A stretch of DNA of 28,022 nucleotides. It comes from Bacteroidales bacterium UBA6229 (lineage in GTDB: Bacteria > Bacteroidota > Bacteroidia > Bacteroidales > F082). The DNA is taken from assembly GCA_002440975.1 (NCBI GenBank), contig DJWN01000093.1:1-28022 (forward strand), written 5' to 3'. Of this stretch, positions 6,703 to 16,901 are shown piece by piece (the first letter of the stretch is position 1; the number at the start of each line of letters is the position of its first letter). The translations under genes were made by a program, and so were the position numbers. The notes beneath the pieces are model-generated. The model was not told where the DNA came from. It searched no databases and saw only the letters and a list, made by a program, of their open reading frames with translations.

Positions 6703-6710
6703 TAAATTTG
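6703..6710 (+). promoter_or_regulatory. Possible -7 box for the alpha-2-macroglobulin/pbpC operon
   Basis: TAAATTTG matches TAnnTTTG. TTTG words occur 12 and 24 bases upstream, but none at the preferred 18-20, so the match is partial. The leader would be about 95 bases. The rest of the gap 6625-6811 holds no gene. Confidence 0.35.
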
Positions 6711-6811
6711 TTTCGCAGCTGCACTATATCCTGATTATTGACAGAACAACCCTCAAAATGCTCTTTTAATTTCCAGAAGCGGGCAGACTGAAATGTTTTA
6801 AATTCAACATC

Positions 6812-9800
6812 ATGAGAAAGCACTTCCTTTTCGCATTGTTTGCTTTGATCTTTGCAGGCCATTCATGCACCGACGAAACAAAACAAACCAATGAATTTTC
6901 AGACGATTTTCGAGCTATTGTACAGGCTTACACCAATGGGATTGTCTCGGTTGGCGATGAAATCATGGTCAGGTTCAACACCGACATACCTTTGGCGCGA
7001 CAGGGGGATGTGATTGCCGGTGAGCCGCTTGTGTTGAAGCCACATACAAAAGGTACCAGCTATTGGCGCGATAATAAAACACTGGCATTTAAACCTGATC
7101 AATGGCTCAAACCAGATCAATTTTATAGCTGTCGGATCGAGCTGGGCAATTTGCTGTCGGAAGAAAAGCTCGCAAGTGAACCGCTAGTTTTTAGCTTTCA
7201 GACCAAAAAACAGGATGTACAACTTCGTATTGATAATCTAATTTCTCAAGGCAGCTTTTATCGGGTGGAAGGAAGTGTGTTGCTGGCCGATGTAGCACAA
7301 AACGAAGCAATTGAGAAACTCATCACACTATCGGACAAAGTGCTTCAAAACCAGCTGCAATGGCAACATCCAAAGGCTGATCATCATCGCTTTGTGCTGG
7401 ACAGTATTGAACGTTTTGAATCGGGCAGAAACCTAATGCTGATGTACGATGGAAAGGCTGTTGGAGCCACTGCCAAAGGCGAGCTTCCGGTTGAAATTCC
7501 GGGACTCAGCGATTTTAAACTCCTTCGCACTATTGTGGAGCAGCCACCTAATCAACTTTTAACACTTCAGTTTTCTGATCCTTTGCATCTGGATCAGGAG
7601 ATTACAGGGCTCGTCCGAATAGATGAAAACGACAAACTCATCCTAAGAAAAAGCGACAACAACCTGATTATTTATCTGGCTGAACGACTGAGTGGTACCC
7701 ACAAGCTTATTGTAAGTGCCGACCTACAAAATGTCATGGGTTTTCGACTTAACCAGGAAATGCAGATTGATGTGAACTTTGAACCTGTGAAACCCGATGT
7801 GCGTTTTGTGCAATCAGGTGTCATTCTTCCTTCTTCTGGCGACGGACAAGTTTTTTTTCAAGCTGTCAACCTGAATGCCGTTGACTTGTATGTGATTCAA
7901 ATATTTGAACAGAATATTCCCTATTTCCTGCAATCCAATCAGTTGGACGGGATTAACGATCTGGCAAATTTTGGACGGCTGATCCTAAAGAAAAAAATCG
8001 ATCTCACCGAAGGAAGTGCCCTCGACCTTAGTTTATGGAACACTTATTCCTTCGATCTGAAGAAACTCTTTGATGCTGATCCGGGCGCTTTATATCGCGT
8101 TGAGTTACGTTTTAAAAAGAGCTATTCCACTTATGCCTGTTCGGGTAAGGATGGTGCTGAAACAGCAGAACTGTCAGCAGAGGACGATCATGAATCCACC
8201 GAAATATGGGACAAAGGCCTTTACTGGCCGCAATGGGAATATACGGATGATTACGACTGGCGACAGGTGGATAATCCCTGCCACAACACCTATTACCAAA
8301 ATCGCTGGGTGTATCGCAATGTGATGGTGTCAGATCTGGGTATCATCGTAAAAACCAATGGTAAAAAGGCTTACCGGGCTTTTGTGACCGATCTCAAAAC
8401 TGCTCAACCATTGGCTGGGATAGAGGTTTCATTCTTTAACCATCAAAATCAATTGATGAGTATAGGGCGCACAAATAATCAGGGAATCTCCGAGATTGTA
8501 CTGGACGAACAGCCCTGGCTGGCTGTGGCCAAACGAGGAAACGAAAAAACCTGGCTGCGGGTGGATGAGGCTTCGGCCCTGTCTTATGCCAGTTTTGATG
8601 TGGGAGGTTCGGAATCTGTTGAAGGCTTGAATGCCTTTATTTACGGCGATCGTGGCGTTTGGCGGCCGGGCGATACCATCCATGTCACTATGGTTGTTAA
8701 CGATGCCGAAAATTCCATGCCCGAAAACCAAGCCGCCACTTTGCATCTTTACAATCCCGAAAACAAGCTGGTGCAGAAGCTGGTACAGACAAAGCCTGTC
8801 AACAAATTTTACCGCTTCGATCTTGTCACGCAAAGTAAAGATCCAACAGGCAACTGGCTCATCAGGATAAAGATTGGAGGGGCCTGGTTTAGCAAAACGC
8901 TGCGCATCGAAACCATCAAGCCTAACAGATTAAAAATCAAACTGGCTTTTGATGAGGAGGTGCTGAGTGCCAAAACGCCTGTATCTGGCACATTAGATGT
9001 AAACTGGCTTCAGGGAGCACCGGGCAAAAAGCTAAAGGTAAAAGCCGATCTGAAGTTCAGAACTGCAAACACCACGTTTAAAGGCTACCCTGGATATGTG
9101 TTCAGCGATCCGGCAAAAACGCTTGATATGCGCGAAGAAACTGTTTTCGATGGCCAAACCAATGAAAAAGGGAGAGCTATGTTTTCGTTTGAGAAGAACC
9201 TGACCGACTTTGCGCCTTCGATGCTCAAAGCGATCTTTACCGTGAAAGCCTTCGAGCCCGGAGGAGAATTCAGTATCATGCAAATAAGCAAGGATTACTC
9301 GCCTTTCGAAACCTATATAGGATTGCGTATGCCTGAATTACCGGCCAATAGCTGGCACTATGAATCGGGTAGTGATTATACTGTTGAGGTAGCTTCCGTT
9401 GATCAGCAAGGCAAACCCACTGATGCCAAGGAACTTCTGGTTGAGGTGTATCAACTGCAATGGGAGTGGTGGTGGCATTCCAATGGCAACGATCTGGCCT
9501 ATTTTATGCAGCAACAATACAACAAACCAATCCACAGCCAAACGATTCAGACACAAGATGGCAGAGGCTCCTTCAAGCTTAAAATTGACGAAAAAAGTTG
9601 GGGTCGATATCTGGTTCGGGTGTCTCAGCCGGGAGGTCACAGCACAGGCCAGATTGTATATTTTGACTGGCCTTACCGTAAGTCGAACGAGGGCGATGGC
9701 TTTGCTACTCGTCTGAGCTTTAGCACCGATAAAGAAAGCTATCAAAAAGGAGAAACGATCAGGGTAAATATTCCGGGTGAAGCCGGATCAAAAGCACTTG

Positions 9801-12319
9801 TATCGGTTGAGTCAGGCACAAAGATACTCCAGAATTTTTGGGTTGATATAACCGAAAACGGTGGACTTATTGAGCTGGAAGCCACAACGGAGATGGCACC
9901 AAATGCTTACCTCAGTGTTTCGCTGTTACAGCCTTTTGCCCAAACGGTTAATGAAAATCCTATCCGTATGTTTGGCGTTATTCCGGTTTTTGTGGAAGAT
10001 GCCGAAACCAGACTGTTACCAGAAATACAACTACCCGAAAGTGTGGAACCGAAGCAACCGTTCAGTCTTGAAGTGAAAGAAAAAAACGGCAAAGCAATGA
10101 CCTATACGCTGGCGATCGTAGATGAAGGTTTGCTGGATATCACCAATTATAAAACACCCGACATTTATCAGGCTTTTTTCCAACGCAAAGCCCTGATGGT
10201 GAATTCATGGGATATGTTTGATTATGTGAGTGGTGCTTTTGGTGGTAAGATAGAAAAAGTGTTTGGTATCGGCGGAGATGAAGCCCTTGCTGATAGGGAT
10301 AAGAAAGAACAGAACCGATTTAAACCTGTTGTCCTGTTTTCAGGGCCACATCAACTTAAATCTGGCGAATCAGCAACACACAATTTCGCGATGCCAAATT
10401 ACATCGGCTCTGTTAAAGCGATGTTGATAGCTGGTGACCATAATCAGTATGGCAGCACCGATAGGATAATGCCGGTAAAAAAACCTGTCATGGTGCTGGC
10501 TACCCTGCCCAGAGTGCTGGCTCCGGGCGATGAGATAAGCCTGCCGGTTTCGGTTTTTATCATGGATGAAAAGATTAACTCGGCCAATATCAGCCTGCAT
10601 ACCAATGATTTACTTATTGCCGAAAGCACACATAAGGAAATCCGGATTGCCGAAACAGGAGAACATACAAGCTTTTTTAAGCTGAAAGTGGCTGCACAAA
10701 CCGGCATTGCCAAATTGCACCTACAAGTGGAGACCAAACTGGGCAAAGCCGATTACAACCTGAATGTAGAGGTGCGTAACCCTAACCCTCCGGTCAAACA
10801 TTTTCAACAAATAATGCTTGAAGCTAACGAGACAAAATCGCTCCCGTCAAGGCTTCAGGGAATGCCCGGCAGCAATTATTTTTCATTGGAGGTATCAGCC
10901 ATGCCGCCTTTGAACCTCAATGGCCGATTGAATGAGTTGATCAATTATCCCTATGGGTGTGTGGAGCAGATTGTTTCATCGGCTTTTCCGCAACTCTATC
11001 TGGATCAATTGATTGAGCCTGACCAACAACAGCAACAGCAAATTAAAAATAATATTCAGTCGGTGATCAGCCGGCTGACGCAGTATCAGCTTTCCAATGG
11101 AGGTTTTGCCTATTGGCCCGGAGGAAGTTACACCTCTGCCTGGGGCACTACTTATGCCTTGCATTTTTTATTGGAAGCTGAACGCAAAGGCTATGCGCTG
11201 CCATTTGGTTTCAAAGACAAAACCATCGCATACCTGCAAACCCAAAGCAATAACTGGACTAGCAGTATCAATGAATCCAACTATGAACTTAATCAGGCCT
11301 ATCTTCTTTATGTGCTGGCGTTGAGTGGTAATCCTGATATGAGTGGGATGAACCGTCAGCGCCAAAAAGAAAAGCTTGACGAACGAAGCAAATGGCGTTT
11401 GGCGGCGGCTTATGCCCTCACAGGCAAAACCGATGTGGCAGAAAGCCTGCTGGATATGACCCAGCTTGAAATTGCGGAGTACGAAGACATGTTGCATACT
11501 TACGGATCGCGGATGCGTGACTATGCCATGCTGTTGGAAACCTTGATCATGCTCGACAAAAAAGAAGCTGCTGCCAGGCTTGTCAAAGAGATGTCAGAAG
11601 TTTTATCTGACAACGACCGTTGGCTTAGCACACAAACTACTGCCTGGATGCTGATGTCTGTTGCGCGGGCAAAACCACTCTTTTCTGCTGAATATGATCA
11701 AATGAAATATAGTTATCAGATTCAAGATCAGCCTGTCAGGCAACAACAAACAGATCAACTCATCGAGCTCATCCAATGGCAAAGCGATCACGATACTACA
11801 GTAAAAGTGACAAATCAGTCAGAAAATCTATTGTTTGTGACTTATCGTTCCGAAGGTGTGCCTTTGCAGGATAACAGCCCGGGGATCGATAAAAATATTG
11901 GATTGAAAGTGTTGTTCTACAACCTGAACGGTGAAGTGATTGATCCGGAAAAGATCGTTCAGGGCACTGATTTTAAAGCTGTTTTCGAAGTGCGATATAC
12001 CGGCATTGATCGGGATAAATACATTCCGAATATGGCTTTGAACCAGATTTTCCCTTCGGGTTGGGAAATCATCAACAGCCGGCTTTATGGCGAAGGTTAT
12101 CAGCAATCCGGTGATCAACCCAGCTATATGGATATTCGCGACGACAAAATCAACCTGTTTTTTAATCTGGAGCCCAACAAAGCAAAACACTTCGAAGTCT
12201 TGCTCAATGCTTCCTACGAAGGCAGCTACATCCTGCCTGCGGCAACAGTTGAATCCATGTACAGCGATAAGTTTTATGCCCGCTCAAAAAGCAAAAAGGT
12301 GGTGGTTGTCAAGAACTAA
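6812..12319 (+). CDS. Bacterial alpha-2-macroglobulin, probable lipoprotein
   Basis: This 1835-residue protease trap belongs to the bacterial alpha-2-macroglobulin family (like E. coli YfhM). It begins with a short hydrophobic signal and a cysteine at 19 (A-G-H-S-C, an imperfect lipobox), followed by T-D-E. Many beta-sandwich macroglobulin domains follow; the typical YGDRGVWRPG of the MG2 type is at 611-620. The thioester motif CVEQ is at 1383-1386, inside YPYGCVEQ, and opens the helical thioester domain (about 1370-1660), so covalent capture of attacking proteases should work. A C-terminal receptor-like sandwich closes the protein. In the family, cleavage in a bait region springs the trap. 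Penicillin-binding protein 1C follows 17 bases later, the well-known pairing. The acidic residues after the cysteine could mean surface export, as in some Bacteroidota lipoproteins; this is inference. Confidence 0.93.
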   Translation: MRKHFLFALFALIFAGHSCTDETKQTNEFSDDFRAIVQAYTNGIVSVGDEIMVRFNTDIPLARQGDVIAGEPLVLKPHTKGTSYWRDNKTLAFKPDQWLKPDQFYSCRIELGNLLSEEKLASEPLVFSFQTKKQDVQLRIDNLISQGSFYRVEGSVLLADVAQNEAIEKLITLSDKVLQNQLQWQHPKADHHRFVLDSIERFESGRNLMLMYDGKAVGATAKGELPVEIPGLSDFKLLRTIVEQPPNQLLTLQFSDPLHLDQEITGLVRIDENDKLILRKSDNNLIIYLAERLSGTHKLIVSADLQNVMGFRLNQEMQIDVNFEPVKPDVRFVQSGVILPSSGDGQVFFQAVNLNAVDLYVIQIFEQNIPYFLQSNQLDGINDLANFGRLILKKKIDLTEGSALDLSLWNTYSFDLKKLFDADPGALYRVELRFKKSYSTYACSGKDGAETAELSAEDDHESTEIWDKGLYWPQWEYTDDYDWRQVDNPCHNTYYQNRWVYRNVMVSDLGIIVKTNGKKAYRAFVTDLKTAQPLAGIEVSFFNHQNQLMSIGRTNNQGISEIVLDEQPWLAVAKRGNEKTWLRVDEASALSYASFDVGGSESVEGLNAFIYGDRGVWRPGDTIHVTMVVNDAENSMPENQAATLHLYNPENKLVQKLVQTKPVNKFYRFDLVTQSKDPTGNWLIRIKIGGAWFSKTLRIETIKPNRLKIKLAFDEEVLSAKTPVSGTLDVNWLQGAPGKKLKVKADLKFRTANTTFKGYPGYVFSDPAKTLDMREETVFDGQTNEKGRAMFSFEKNLTDFAPSMLKAIFTVKAFEPGGEFSIMQISKDYSPFETYIGLRMPELPANSWHYESGSDYTVEVASVDQQGKPTDAKELLVEVYQLQWEWWWHSNGNDLAYFMQQQYNKPIHSQTIQTQDGRGSFKLKIDEKSWGRYLVRVSQPGGHSTGQIVYFDWPYRKSNEGDGFATRLSFSTDKESYQKGETIRVNIPGEAGSKALVSVESGTKILQNFWVDITENGGLIELEATTEMAPNAYLSVSLLQPFAQTVNENPIRMFGVIPVFVEDAETRLLPEIQLPESVEPKQPFSLEVKEKNGKAMTYTLAIVDEGLLDITNYKTPDIYQAFFQRKALMVNSWDMFDYVSGAFGGKIEKVFGIGGDEALADRDKKEQNRFKPVVLFSGPHQLKSGESATHNFAMPNYIGSVKAMLIAGDHNQYGSTDRIMPVKKPVMVLATLPRVLAPGDEISLPVSVFIMDEKINSANISLHTNDLLIAESTHKEIRIAETGEHTSFFKLKVAAQTGIAKLHLQVETKLGKADYNLNVEVRNPNPPVKHFQQIMLEANETKSLPSRLQGMPGSNYFSLEVSAMPPLNLNGRLNELINYPYGCVEQIVSSAFPQLYLDQLIEPDQQQQQQIKNNIQSVISRLTQYQLSNGGFAYWPGGSYTSAWGTTYALHFLLEAERKGYALPFGFKDKTIAYLQTQSNNWTSSINESNYELNQAYLLYVLALSGNPDMSGMNRQRQKEKLDERSKWRLAAAYALTGKTDVAESLLDMTQLEIAEYEDMLHTYGSRMRDYAMLLETLIMLDKKEAAARLVKEMSEVLSDNDRWLSTQTTAWMLMSVARAKPLFSAEYDQMKYSYQIQDQPVRQQQTDQLIELIQWQSDHDTTVKVTNQSENLLFVTYRSEGVPLQDNSPGIDKNIGLKVLFYNLNGEVIDPEKIVQGTDFKAVFEVRYTGIDRDKYIPNMALNQIFPSGWEIINSRLYGEGYQQSGDQPSYMDIRDDKINLFFNLEPNKAKHFEVLLNASYEGSYILPAATVESMYSDKFYARSKSKKVVVVKN

Positions 12320-12336
12320 AACAGACTAGCCGAATT

Positions 12337-14661
12337 TTGAAAAGATCACTAAGGAGAAAATGGATTTTGCGCACTGGCCTGGCTATGGCTGGCTTGATTT
12401 TACTATTTCTGATTGTTCCTTTGCCACAGTTTTCTACTGATTATGCCACGCTCCTGCTTTCTGAAGAAGGCGTATATCTGAATGCCACCGTCAGCCGTGA
12501 CGAACAATGGCGTTTTGAGCCACTTGATTCTATTCCATTTGTATTTGAGAAGTCTCTTTTAAGCTTTGAAGATCAGTATTTTTATGATCATTTTGGTGTT
12601 AATCCGGCTGCTTTACTCAGAGCCTCTTTTCAAAACATCAGACAGCAGAAAATTGTAAGCGGCGGCAGTACGATCAGTATGCAGCTGGCACGGCTTTCCA
12701 GGCCTGGAAAACCGCGAAATATCAAGCAAAAGCTGATCGAAATGCTGATGGCTGTTAAGCTGGAGTTTGTTTTCAGCAAAGAAGAAATCCTGTTGCTTTA
12801 CGCTACCCATGCACCTTTTGGGGGAAATACGATTGGCTTGGAAGCTGCTTCGTGGCGTTATTTTCGCCGCTCGCCCTTCGAGTTATCCTGGGCCGAAGCG
12901 GCCACACTGGCTGTTTTACCCAATGCCCCTTCTCTGATTTATCCCGGCAAAAACAGCCAGGCTCTAAGGGAAAAGCGCGATCGGTTATTGAGGCAGCTTC
13001 ATCAAAAAAAGTTGTTCGACGATCAAAGTCTGGCACTGGCCTTACTTGAACCGCTTCCCAAACCACCCGATGCTTCGCCTGCTCATGCACCTCATCTGAT
13101 GAATCATCTGATGAAGAAGCAGGGTGCCGGTCGTTTCCAAACCACGCTATCAGCAGGTTTGCAGCAGAATGTCAATACCATTGTCGCTGAGTTTGATGCA
13201 ATCTATTCCGGACAGGGCATGCACAATATGGCTGCACTCATCCTCGATATCCGTACAAACGAGGTGAAAGCTTATGTAGGCAACAGCCTTAATCACGATA
13301 ACAAGCAAGGTGAATCTGTTGATATCATTCAGGCTGCGCGCAGCTCGGGCAGTATTCTAAAACCTTTTCTTTTCGCCGCCGCGATTGAAGAAGGTAGTGT
13401 GTTGCCAAAAATGTTGTTGCCCGATGTGCCAACTTACATCAATGGATTTATGCCTCAAAATTTTAACAAACAATATGATGGTCTTGTAGCTGCTGATGAA
13501 GCCCTGATTCGTTCGCTCAACATCCCTTTTGTGCTGCTTTTGAAGCAATACGGACTTGCTAAGTTTTATGATGTATTAGGCGGGCTTGGCTTTGAGTCCT
13601 TTTCCAAAGGAGCGGATCATTATGGCTTATCCATGATTTTGGGAGGAGGAGAAGTTAGCTTATGGGAATTGGCCAGGGCTTATAGTGCTCTGGCTAATTC
13701 ATTGAGAAGTATTGATAATCAGGTCCGTATTTCTGATCCGGTTTTAATCAGGGGCAAAGCTTCTGACAGCCAAATGTTTTCAGGCATCCGAAAAGGCAGC
13801 ACATGGATCACTTTGCGAGCACTCAGGCAGCTGGCACGACCCGATGAAGAAGCTGGCTGGCATTATTTTTCGTCCTCACGGGCTGTTTCCTGGAAAACAG
13901 GTACCAGCTTTGGCTTTCGCGATGCCTGGGCTGTGGGTCTTTCTTCGGATTATTTGGTAGCTGTTTGGGTGGGTAATGCAAGCGGGAAAGGAGTTTCAGG
14001 ACTCACAGGAACCAGCAAGGCTGCCCCTTTGATGTTTCGTTTGTTTGAATTGGCACAACCAGATCAATCGCAGCACGAATTAACATATGATGAGTTTAAG
14101 GAAGTGATTGTTTGTAAAGAAAGCGGCTATTTGGCCGGACCGGATTGTGCTGATAATGACACCATCCTAATACCACTTAAAGCAAATCCGGGCTTGATTT
14201 GTCCATTTCATAAAACCATACATTTAACAGAAGACGGGAAGTATAGAGTAAATTCAAATTGTTACGAGCCTGGCAGTATGCTTACAAAGAAATGGTTTGT
14301 AGTTCCACCCGAGTATGGACTGTATTATTTTGCAAAGAACAGCAGCACAAGAGCTTTGCCACCCTTTTTGGCCGGATGCGTTCAGGAAAATCAGCTTAGT
14401 ATCAACTATCCGCTTCCCGGACAGCAAATCTACCTTCCGGTTGACTTCGACGGACAGCAGAATCCTTTGATATTGGAAGCAGTACACGAACAATATCACA
14501 GCACCATCAACTGGTTTTTGGGAAGTCGTTTTGTTGGCACCACCAAGGACAAACATCAGCTGGCACTCATCCTTCCGGAAGGCCTGCATACCATTACTGC
14601 AGTGGATACGGATGCCAACGAAGCCAGCGTTACTTTTACTGTAAAAAGTAAAAAACAATAA
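12337..14661 (+). CDS. pbpC: Penicillin-binding protein 1C
   Basis: This bifunctional peptidoglycan glycosyltransferase/transpeptidase has 774 residues. A basic N terminus and one membrane helix (about 13-31) anchor it. The GT51 domain has the catalytic E78 in FEDQYFYDHFGVNP, then GGSTISMQLARL and the family stretch ending in AVLPNAPSLIYPG. The transpeptidase domain carries SILK (S339, K342), SLN in IRSLNIP and KTG (520-522) in WKTGTSFGFRDAWAVG. The C terminus after about 590 is the BiPBP_C domain specific to PBP1C. I chose the TTG start at 12337 because the next in-frame ATG (residue 17) would remove the positive charges and half the helix. It is the second gene of the alpha-2-macroglobulin operon, thought to mend the wall while the trap deals with proteases. 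Confidence 0.95.
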   Translation: MKRSLRRKWILRTGLAMAGLILLFLIVPLPQFSTDYATLLLSEEGVYLNATVSRDEQWRFEPLDSIPFVFEKSLLSFEDQYFYDHFGVNPAALLRASFQNIRQQKIVSGGSTISMQLARLSRPGKPRNIKQKLIEMLMAVKLEFVFSKEEILLLYATHAPFGGNTIGLEAASWRYFRRSPFELSWAEAATLAVLPNAPSLIYPGKNSQALREKRDRLLRQLHQKKLFDDQSLALALLEPLPKPPDASPAHAPHLMNHLMKKQGAGRFQTTLSAGLQQNVNTIVAEFDAIYSGQGMHNMAALILDIRTNEVKAYVGNSLNHDNKQGESVDIIQAARSSGSILKPFLFAAAIEEGSVLPKMLLPDVPTYINGFMPQNFNKQYDGLVAADEALIRSLNIPFVLLLKQYGLAKFYDVLGGLGFESFSKGADHYGLSMILGGGEVSLWELARAYSALANSLRSIDNQVRISDPVLIRGKASDSQMFSGIRKGSTWITLRALRQLARPDEEAGWHYFSSSRAVSWKTGTSFGFRDAWAVGLSSDYLVAVWVGNASGKGVSGLTGTSKAAPLMFRLFELAQPDQSQHELTYDEFKEVIVCKESGYLAGPDCADNDTILIPLKANPGLICPFHKTIHLTEDGKYRVNSNCYEPGSMLTKKWFVVPPEYGLYYFAKNSSTRALPPFLAGCVQENQLSINYPLPGQQIYLPVDFDGQQNPLILEAVHEQYHSTINWFLGSRFVGTTKDKHQLALILPEGLHTITAVDTDANEASVTFTVKSKKQ

Positions 14662-14753
14662 ACAAAACGGAAACAAACTCGTTAATCATCGGTTATTCAC
14701 AGGAAATGATGAATGAAGTTTTACATGAACCTGATTAGAGTAAACGGACAAGT

Positions 14754-15455
14754 TTAACGCAAGCCTTTCACACGTGGGTTTCCGGCAACAAAATCCTTCA
14801 GATAAAACGGCTCGAAATAGGCTACATCTTCAAATTTGCCTGCCTCAAAAGCCTCAATAGCTGCTGTCTTCATAAAAGATGCGGAAGGATTCACATTTTC
14901 CAGAAAAGCAGCATTTGGTTGGTTGGCGAAGGTTTGTCGGCACTTAGCTGCTCCATCACCAAAAAACCAGATCTTATTGTTGGCGAACAACTCAGCAAAG
15001 CTGTTTTCGTCAATGATAACAGCTTCGGTGGGCAACACCTGATTCAGATTTTGATCAAACACGGCAGCATATACCTCCATGCGTCGGGCATCGATCATCG
15101 GGCAGAGCATATCGTGTGTTTCCATCCTGCTGTCGCTGCCGGCTATTCCGGCTGCCAGGGCATAAAGTGTTTCGATACCGATGAGTGGCAAGTCGTGTGC
15201 AAAACAAAAACCCTTGGCTGTACTCACACCAATACGCAGCCCTGTATAGCTGCCGGGTCCTTTGCTTACTGCAACAGCATCCAGTTGGCTGAAAGCAATA
15301 CCAGCCTGTTGCATAACCCTTTGGCTGAAAATGGTAATCATCTCGGCATGTGAACGCTGATCGAATGATTCTTCCAATGCAACAAGCTGATTACCCACAA
15401 TAAGCCCAACTGAACAGGCGTTTGTTGCAGTTTCTATTAATAAAATCTTTCTCAC
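14754..15455 (-). CDS. tsaB: tRNA threonylcarbamoyladenosine biosynthesis protein TsaB
   Basis: TsaB binds TsaD and TsaE in the complex that makes N6-threonylcarbamoyladenosine at position 37 of ANN-decoding tRNAs. At 233 residues it has the usual size. It starts with the ASKHA-fold strand ILLIETATNACSVGL, then RSHAEM, and the family signature VSKGPGSYTGLRIG (63-76) that contacts TsaD. It lies only 12 bases after the efflux adaptor on the same strand, so it is probably transcribed with it, although the functions have nothing obvious in common. The end faces pbpC, with a 92-base gap (14662-14753) in which I see no clear terminator. Confidence 0.95.
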   Translation of the reverse strand: MRKILLIETATNACSVGLIVGNQLVALEESFDQRSHAEMITIFSQRVMQQAGIAFSQLDAVAVSKGPGSYTGLRIGVSTAKGFCFAHDLPLIGIETLYALAAGIAGSDSRMETHDMLCPMIDARRMEVYAAVFDQNLNQVLPTEAVIIDENSFAELFANNKIWFFGDGAAKCRQTFANQPNAAFLENVNPSASFMKTAAIEAFEAGKFEDVAYFEPFYLKDFVAGNPRVKGLR

Positions 15456-15467
15456 TAAGTTGAATGT

Positions 15468-16817
15468 CTATTTTTTTTCGAACAACTGGTTTTGCTCTAC
15501 CGTTTTAATTTCATCCCCATTACGAAGTGTTTTCGAAACCGCCCGATATGGTCCGGTAACCACTTGTTCATCAGGCTCGAGGCCTTTTAATATTTGGATG
15601 TAGGTGTTGTCCTGCAAGCCTGTTTCCACAGCACGAAGCTGTGCTTTGTTTCCTTCAACCACAAAAACAAACTCTTTCATTATTGTTTTTTCGGTTTTGT
15701 CATCGGTATCCTTTGCAGTATTACGTTTCAGATAGATACTTCCGGAAGTAGTATCTTCACGTGTGGTTACGGCCTGGATAGGGACAGTGAGTGCATCAAT
15801 AACCGTGTTGGTTTGTATATCAACAGTAGCCGACATGCCAGGCCTGAAAGGAGAGCTTATCTTATTGTTTTCGTTTATCAGGTCTTCGTAGGATTCCTTG
15901 AGCATCATTACTTTTACCTCAAAATTGGTCACCTGATCCGTACTCACGCCATCTGTGTTGGCCGAAGTTGCGATTTCAGTTACGTAGCCTTTGAATTTTC
16001 GGTTGAGGTAGGCATCCACTTCAATCAGGCAGGTATCATTAAGCTTAACGCGGGGAATATCGTTTTCGCTCACTTCAACTTTTACTTCCATGGCATTGAG
16101 GTTAGCGATTCGCATTATTTCTGTCCCGGCCGAAAACTGTGAAGCTCCCGTTACGCGTTCGCCAACTTCTATGGTTAATTTTGAAACCGTGCCATCATTG
16201 GGAGCATAAATATTGGTACGATTCAGATTTTCTCTGGATTCTTTGAGTGCTGCCTCTGCATTTTGCACTTGATATTGTGTGGCTTTAAGACTTTCGCGTG
16301 CGGCTTCCACCTCTGCTGCATTCACTTCGTAAGTGGCTCGGATGGCATCCCAGTCGGCATCAGAGATCACTTTTTGTTCCCAAAGTTGCTTATTTCTGTT
16401 ATAATCTATTTTGGCCTTTTCATACTGTGCTTCGGCCTGTACCAGGCGTGCTCTTGTGTTTGCCATATTTGCCCTGGCTGTATTCAAGGAGGCTTCAACT
16501 TGTTCAAAATTAGAGATATATAGCGTTGGATCAATTTTGGCCAGAATATCGCCTTTGTAAACATAATTGCCTTCACGAACAAAAAGTTCAACCACTTCGC
16601 CTGAGATATAAGGGCTTATTTTGACATCCAGAGCGGGTTGAATTTTACCATTGGCAACTACGATTTCGGTAATGGTTCGCTTATCCACCTTTTCAACGGT
16701 CACTTCAACGGCATGATCACGGTTTTGTTTTACTACGACTACCACAATGATTAATAATAACAGTATCAGTGCTATAATCCAATACCATCTGGTGTTTTTG
16801 GAAGCTGGCTTTTTCAT
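15468..16817 (-). CDS. Periplasmic adaptor (membrane fusion protein) of an efflux pump, MacA/HlyD type
   Basis: This 449-residue protein bridges an inner-membrane pump and TolC. It has a short basic start, one membrane helix (about 11-29), a first lipoyl half (VVANGKIQPALDVKISPYISGEVVELFVREG), and a long helical hairpin (about 90-205, alanine/glutamate rich, N-T-A-R-A-N-M-A-N-T-R-A-R-L). The second lipoyl half follows (NIYAPNDGTVSKLTIEVGERV), then a beta barrel and a membrane-proximal domain ending near ETGLQDNTYIQILKGLEPDEQVV. The TolC gene lies upstream on the same strand, separated by 139 bases that hold a strong hairpin and a possible own promoter. No ATPase or permease is next to it, so the pump must be elsewhere. 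Substrate unknown. Confidence 0.92.
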   Translation of the reverse strand: MKKPASKNTRWYWIIALILLLLIIVVVVVKQNRDHAVEVTVEKVDKRTITEIVVANGKIQPALDVKISPYISGEVVELFVREGNYVYKGDILAKIDPTLYISNFEQVEASLNTARANMANTRARLVQAEAQYEKAKIDYNRNKQLWEQKVISDADWDAIRATYEVNAAEVEAARESLKATQYQVQNAEAALKESRENLNRTNIYAPNDGTVSKLTIEVGERVTGASQFSAGTEIMRIANLNAMEVKVEVSENDIPRVKLNDTCLIEVDAYLNRKFKGYVTEIATSANTDGVSTDQVTNFEVKVMMLKESYEDLINENNKISSPFRPGMSATVDIQTNTVIDALTVPIQAVTTREDTTSGSIYLKRNTAKDTDDKTEKTIMKEFVFVVEGNKAQLRAVETGLQDNTYIQILKGLEPDEQVVTGPYRAVSKTLRNGDEIKTVEQNQLFEKK

Positions 16818-16852
16818 GTGTGTGATGTTTGAGGCAACAGTTACTTGATTTT

Positions 16853-16860
16853 CAAAATTA
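16853..16860 (-). promoter_or_regulatory. Possible -7 box for the adaptor and tsaB
   Basis: On the minus strand TAATTTTG matches TAnnTTTG, 35 bases before the adaptor ATG and just after the intergenic hairpin. A proper -33 TTG was not found; one lies 12 bases upstream, which is too near. Confidence 0.35.
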
Positions 16861-16901
16861 CATTTTTTCTGCCAATATGAATTATTTGCAGGCAGAATAA
16901 T

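Noticed and set aside
9338..9745. Minus-strand open frame of 135 codons inside the alpha-2-macroglobulin gene
   Set aside because: It is a shadow of the 5.5-kb gene, with no recognisable domain.
11020..11041. CAACAG repeats in the alpha-2-macroglobulin gene
   Set aside because: They encode a short glutamine stretch in a loop of the thioester domain; too short to call a repeat element.
14662..14753. Terminator or small RNA between pbpC and tsaB
   Set aside because: No stem followed by a T run could be found on either strand.
15594..16142. Plus-strand open frame of 182 codons in the adaptor gene
   Set aside because: It is antisense to the well-supported adaptor, and its composition (many F, H, Y, C) is typical of a reversed reading.
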